Shown: positions 62,920-64,000 of the stretch, piece by piece
How the letters are laid out: each line of letters starts with the position of its first letter
Position numbering within the stretch: the first letter of the stretch is position 1
Assembly: GCA_002898575.1 (NCBI GenBank)
Contig: BEHT01000007.1
Span: 1 to 64,000 of the forward strand
Direction of reading: 5' to 3'
Origin: a bacterium HR17
GTDB lineage: Bacteria; Armatimonadota; Fervidibacteria; Fervidibacterales; Fervidibacteraceae
DNA length: 64,000 nt
Translations under genes and position numbers: made by a program
The notes under the pieces: model-generated
What the model saw: the letters and a program-made list of their open reading frames with translations, nothing else
Told to the model about the DNA's origin: nothing
Databases searched by the model: none

Positions 62920-64000
62920 CTAAGGGGTCACGCTGACGGGAATTTGCAATCGTGCGGTCATTGGAACCAAACAGCGGCGGTCATCGCAGGCTTGATAACG
63001 CAAGCGGAAGGTTACGAGTTCCTCGCCGCGCGCCTCAGGTTTTGCCCGCAGCCAAAGGGTGACGGTGATCGTGCCGGTGTAAACCTTGAGGGAGGTGGGG
63101 GCAAAAGATAATCGCACCTCTTTGGACGGCGGAAATTCCACCCGCTCCACCGTCACCTGTCGGCTTTCAACGCTCAACTGCGTCGGCTGCAAGTTGGGTT
63201 GCGGTTCAGCGCTGTTGATGTGCCACCCTTGGGCGATGGCGATGTTCACCCTCAGCACCCCCGTTGCGCCTGCTTTTAGCGTCAGCCTTTCAGGTTCCAC
63301 CCAAACGCGTTCAATGGGGCGCTCGGCGATGACGGCGCGTTCTTTGCGGGTCACCTGCCACTCATCTAAAACGATCAACAGTGTCATCGCTCCTTGCGGG
63401 ACGCGCACCATCAATTCGCCAAAAGTTTCCAGCGTCCGTTTGGTGATATGGGCGTAGCGCTCCTCACCTGTTTTGTTTGCCAACCGCAGCAACCCCAACG
63501 CTGCCATCCCGTTGGGCGACGGCTCTGCCCCGTCAATGGTGGGTTTGCTGCGGACCAGCACATCCGCCCGTTCCGTCGTGAACCAAAACCCGCCTTTTTC
63601 CTCGTCCCAAAACAGCCGCACCATCGTGTCCGCCAGTTCCCGCGCCTGTTGTAACCATTGGGCTTCACCGGTGACCTCGTGCAGTTCCAGCAGGGCGGTG
63701 AGCAAGTAGGCGTAATCGTCCAACATCCCGTCCACTTTCGCGATGCCGTTGCGGTAACTGTGCCAGAGCGTTCCGTCGGGTTTGCGCATCGTTGTCCACA
63801 AAAATGTGGCGGTGCGCTCCGCCGCTTGCCGATAGCGTGCATCGCCCAAGTAACGGTAGCCCAACGCCAAACTGCGCACCATCAGCGCGTTCCAACTCGT
63901 CAGGACTTTGTCGTCGCAATGCGGTTTAGGGCGTCGGTCGCGGGCGTCCCGCAACTTCGCCCGCCATTCGTCCACCTTTGCCCACATTTCTTCAACGCTC
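62920..64000 (-). CDS. YyaL/DUF255-type thioredoxin-domain protein with DsbD-like domain, truncated at window end
   Basis: The frame is open to the right edge, so the N-terminal thioredoxin domain and the first part of the barrel lie outside; ATG 63987 is probably internal. What remains is the (alpha/alpha)6 barrel of YyaL/SSP411-like proteins: RPKPHCDDKVLTSWNALMVR, then DDYAYLLTALLELHEVTGEAQ and SPNGMAALGLLRLA. A C-terminal beta domain resembling the alpha domain of DsbD follows (INSAEPQPNLQPTQ, LRYQACDDRRCLVPM with a CxxxxC pair). The fused DsbD-like part is a known arrangement in thermophiles. It is a likely extracytoplasmic or redox-related protein of uncertain function. Confidence 0.8.
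   Translation of the reverse strand, partial: SVEEMWAKVDEWRAKLRDARDRRPKPHCDDKVLTSWNALMVRSLALGYRYLGDARYRQAAERTATFLWTTMRKPDGTLWHSYRNGIAKVDGMLDDYAYLLTALLELHEVTGEAQWLQQARELADTMVRLFWDEEKGGFWFTTERADVLVRSKPTIDGAEPSPNGMAALGLLRLANKTGEERYAHITKRTLETFGELMVRVPQGAMTLLIVLDEWQVTRKERAVIAERPIERVWVEPERLTLKAGATGVLRVNIAIAQGWHINSAEPQPNLQPTQLSVESRQVTVERVEFPPSKEVRLSFAPTSLKVYTGTITVTLWLRAKPEARGEELVTFRLRYQACDDRRCLVPMTARLQIPVSVTP

Noticed and set aside
1-64000. CRISPR array, rRNA genes or insertion sequence with intact transposase
   Set aside because: No regularly spaced direct repeats of CRISPR size, no rRNA sequence and no transposase-like frame were seen.

Overview
The window is a gene-dense stretch of bacterial chromosome at roughly 57-58% G+C by eye. 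It carries about 53 genes, two tRNAs and several gene remnants. The mix of genes suggests a thermophilic, saccharolytic bacterium of an Armatimonadota-like lineage, perhaps Candidatus Fervidibacteria. That mix includes large secreted glycoside hydrolases, prepilin-type proteins, PD40-like propellers, DUF6785-like membrane proteins and a glutaredoxin-type protein disulfide oxidoreductase. The assignment is an inference from gene families; no rRNA or marker tree is available here.

Layout. 0-7.4 kb: a 5'-truncated DUF6785-like membrane protein, prepilin peptidase with a methyltransferase, a THUMP RNA methyltransferase, an inositol-monophosphatase-family enzyme, a periplasmic LTxxQ-type protein and argD. 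7.6-18.3 kb: a same-strand block of four prepilin-like proteins, two of them rich in Ca-binding DxDxDG loops, and two secreted beta-propeller proteins. 18.4-25.4 kb: gatC-comF, a secreted GH78 rhamnosidase, tRNA-Glu and tRNA-Leu, and a secreted beta-helix enzyme. 25.7-35.9 kb: mostly plus-strand housekeeping genes (cupin, hemH, CCA/polyA polymerase, M50 protease, trpS, DegT aminotransferase, zinc ribbon, folB-folK) followed by two GspF/PilC-type genes. 35.9-44.2 kb: TlpA-like thioredoxin, creatininase-family hydrolase, orphan LuxR-type response regulator, a GHL6-like glycoside hydrolase, thiO-like oxidase, a holin-like membrane protein and a cytidylate-kinase-like protein. 44.2-50 kb: indolepyruvate ferredoxin oxidoreductase subunits iorB and iorA, separated by a heavy-metal-associated protein and an O-methyltransferase. 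50-54 kb: remnants of a DUF6785 gene and a LacI-type regulator, then a minus-strand unit tusA-sqr-ECF sigma-small membrane protein. 54-59 kb: Hsp20, thioredoxin, CoA-disulfide-reductase-like enzyme, protein disulfide oxidoreductase and thioredoxin reductase. 59-64 kb: uvrA, rnhB and a truncated YyaL/DUF255-type protein.

The most interesting points are as follows. (1) There are two candidate selenoproteins. An HMA protein and a small DUF6132-like membrane protein each have one in-frame TGA exactly where a cysteine of a CxxC motif is expected. In each, a GC-rich hairpin begins 13 nt after the TGA, and its loop begins with G. (2) Degenerate tandem heptamers (consensus about GACNNGG) lie inside conserved genes (iorB, iorA twice, uvrA twice) and are translated as extra linkers. 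(3) A roughly 105-bp double-hairpin repeat is present in two near-complete copies and one partial copy. (4) Dockerin-like Ca-binding loops occur inside prepilin-like proteins.

The 52-59 kb genes look functionally linked. TusA and SQR handle sulfur and persulfide, and the thioredoxin, CoA-disulfide reductase, PDO and TrxB form a thiol-disulfide network. Two possible selenoproteins lie beside them.
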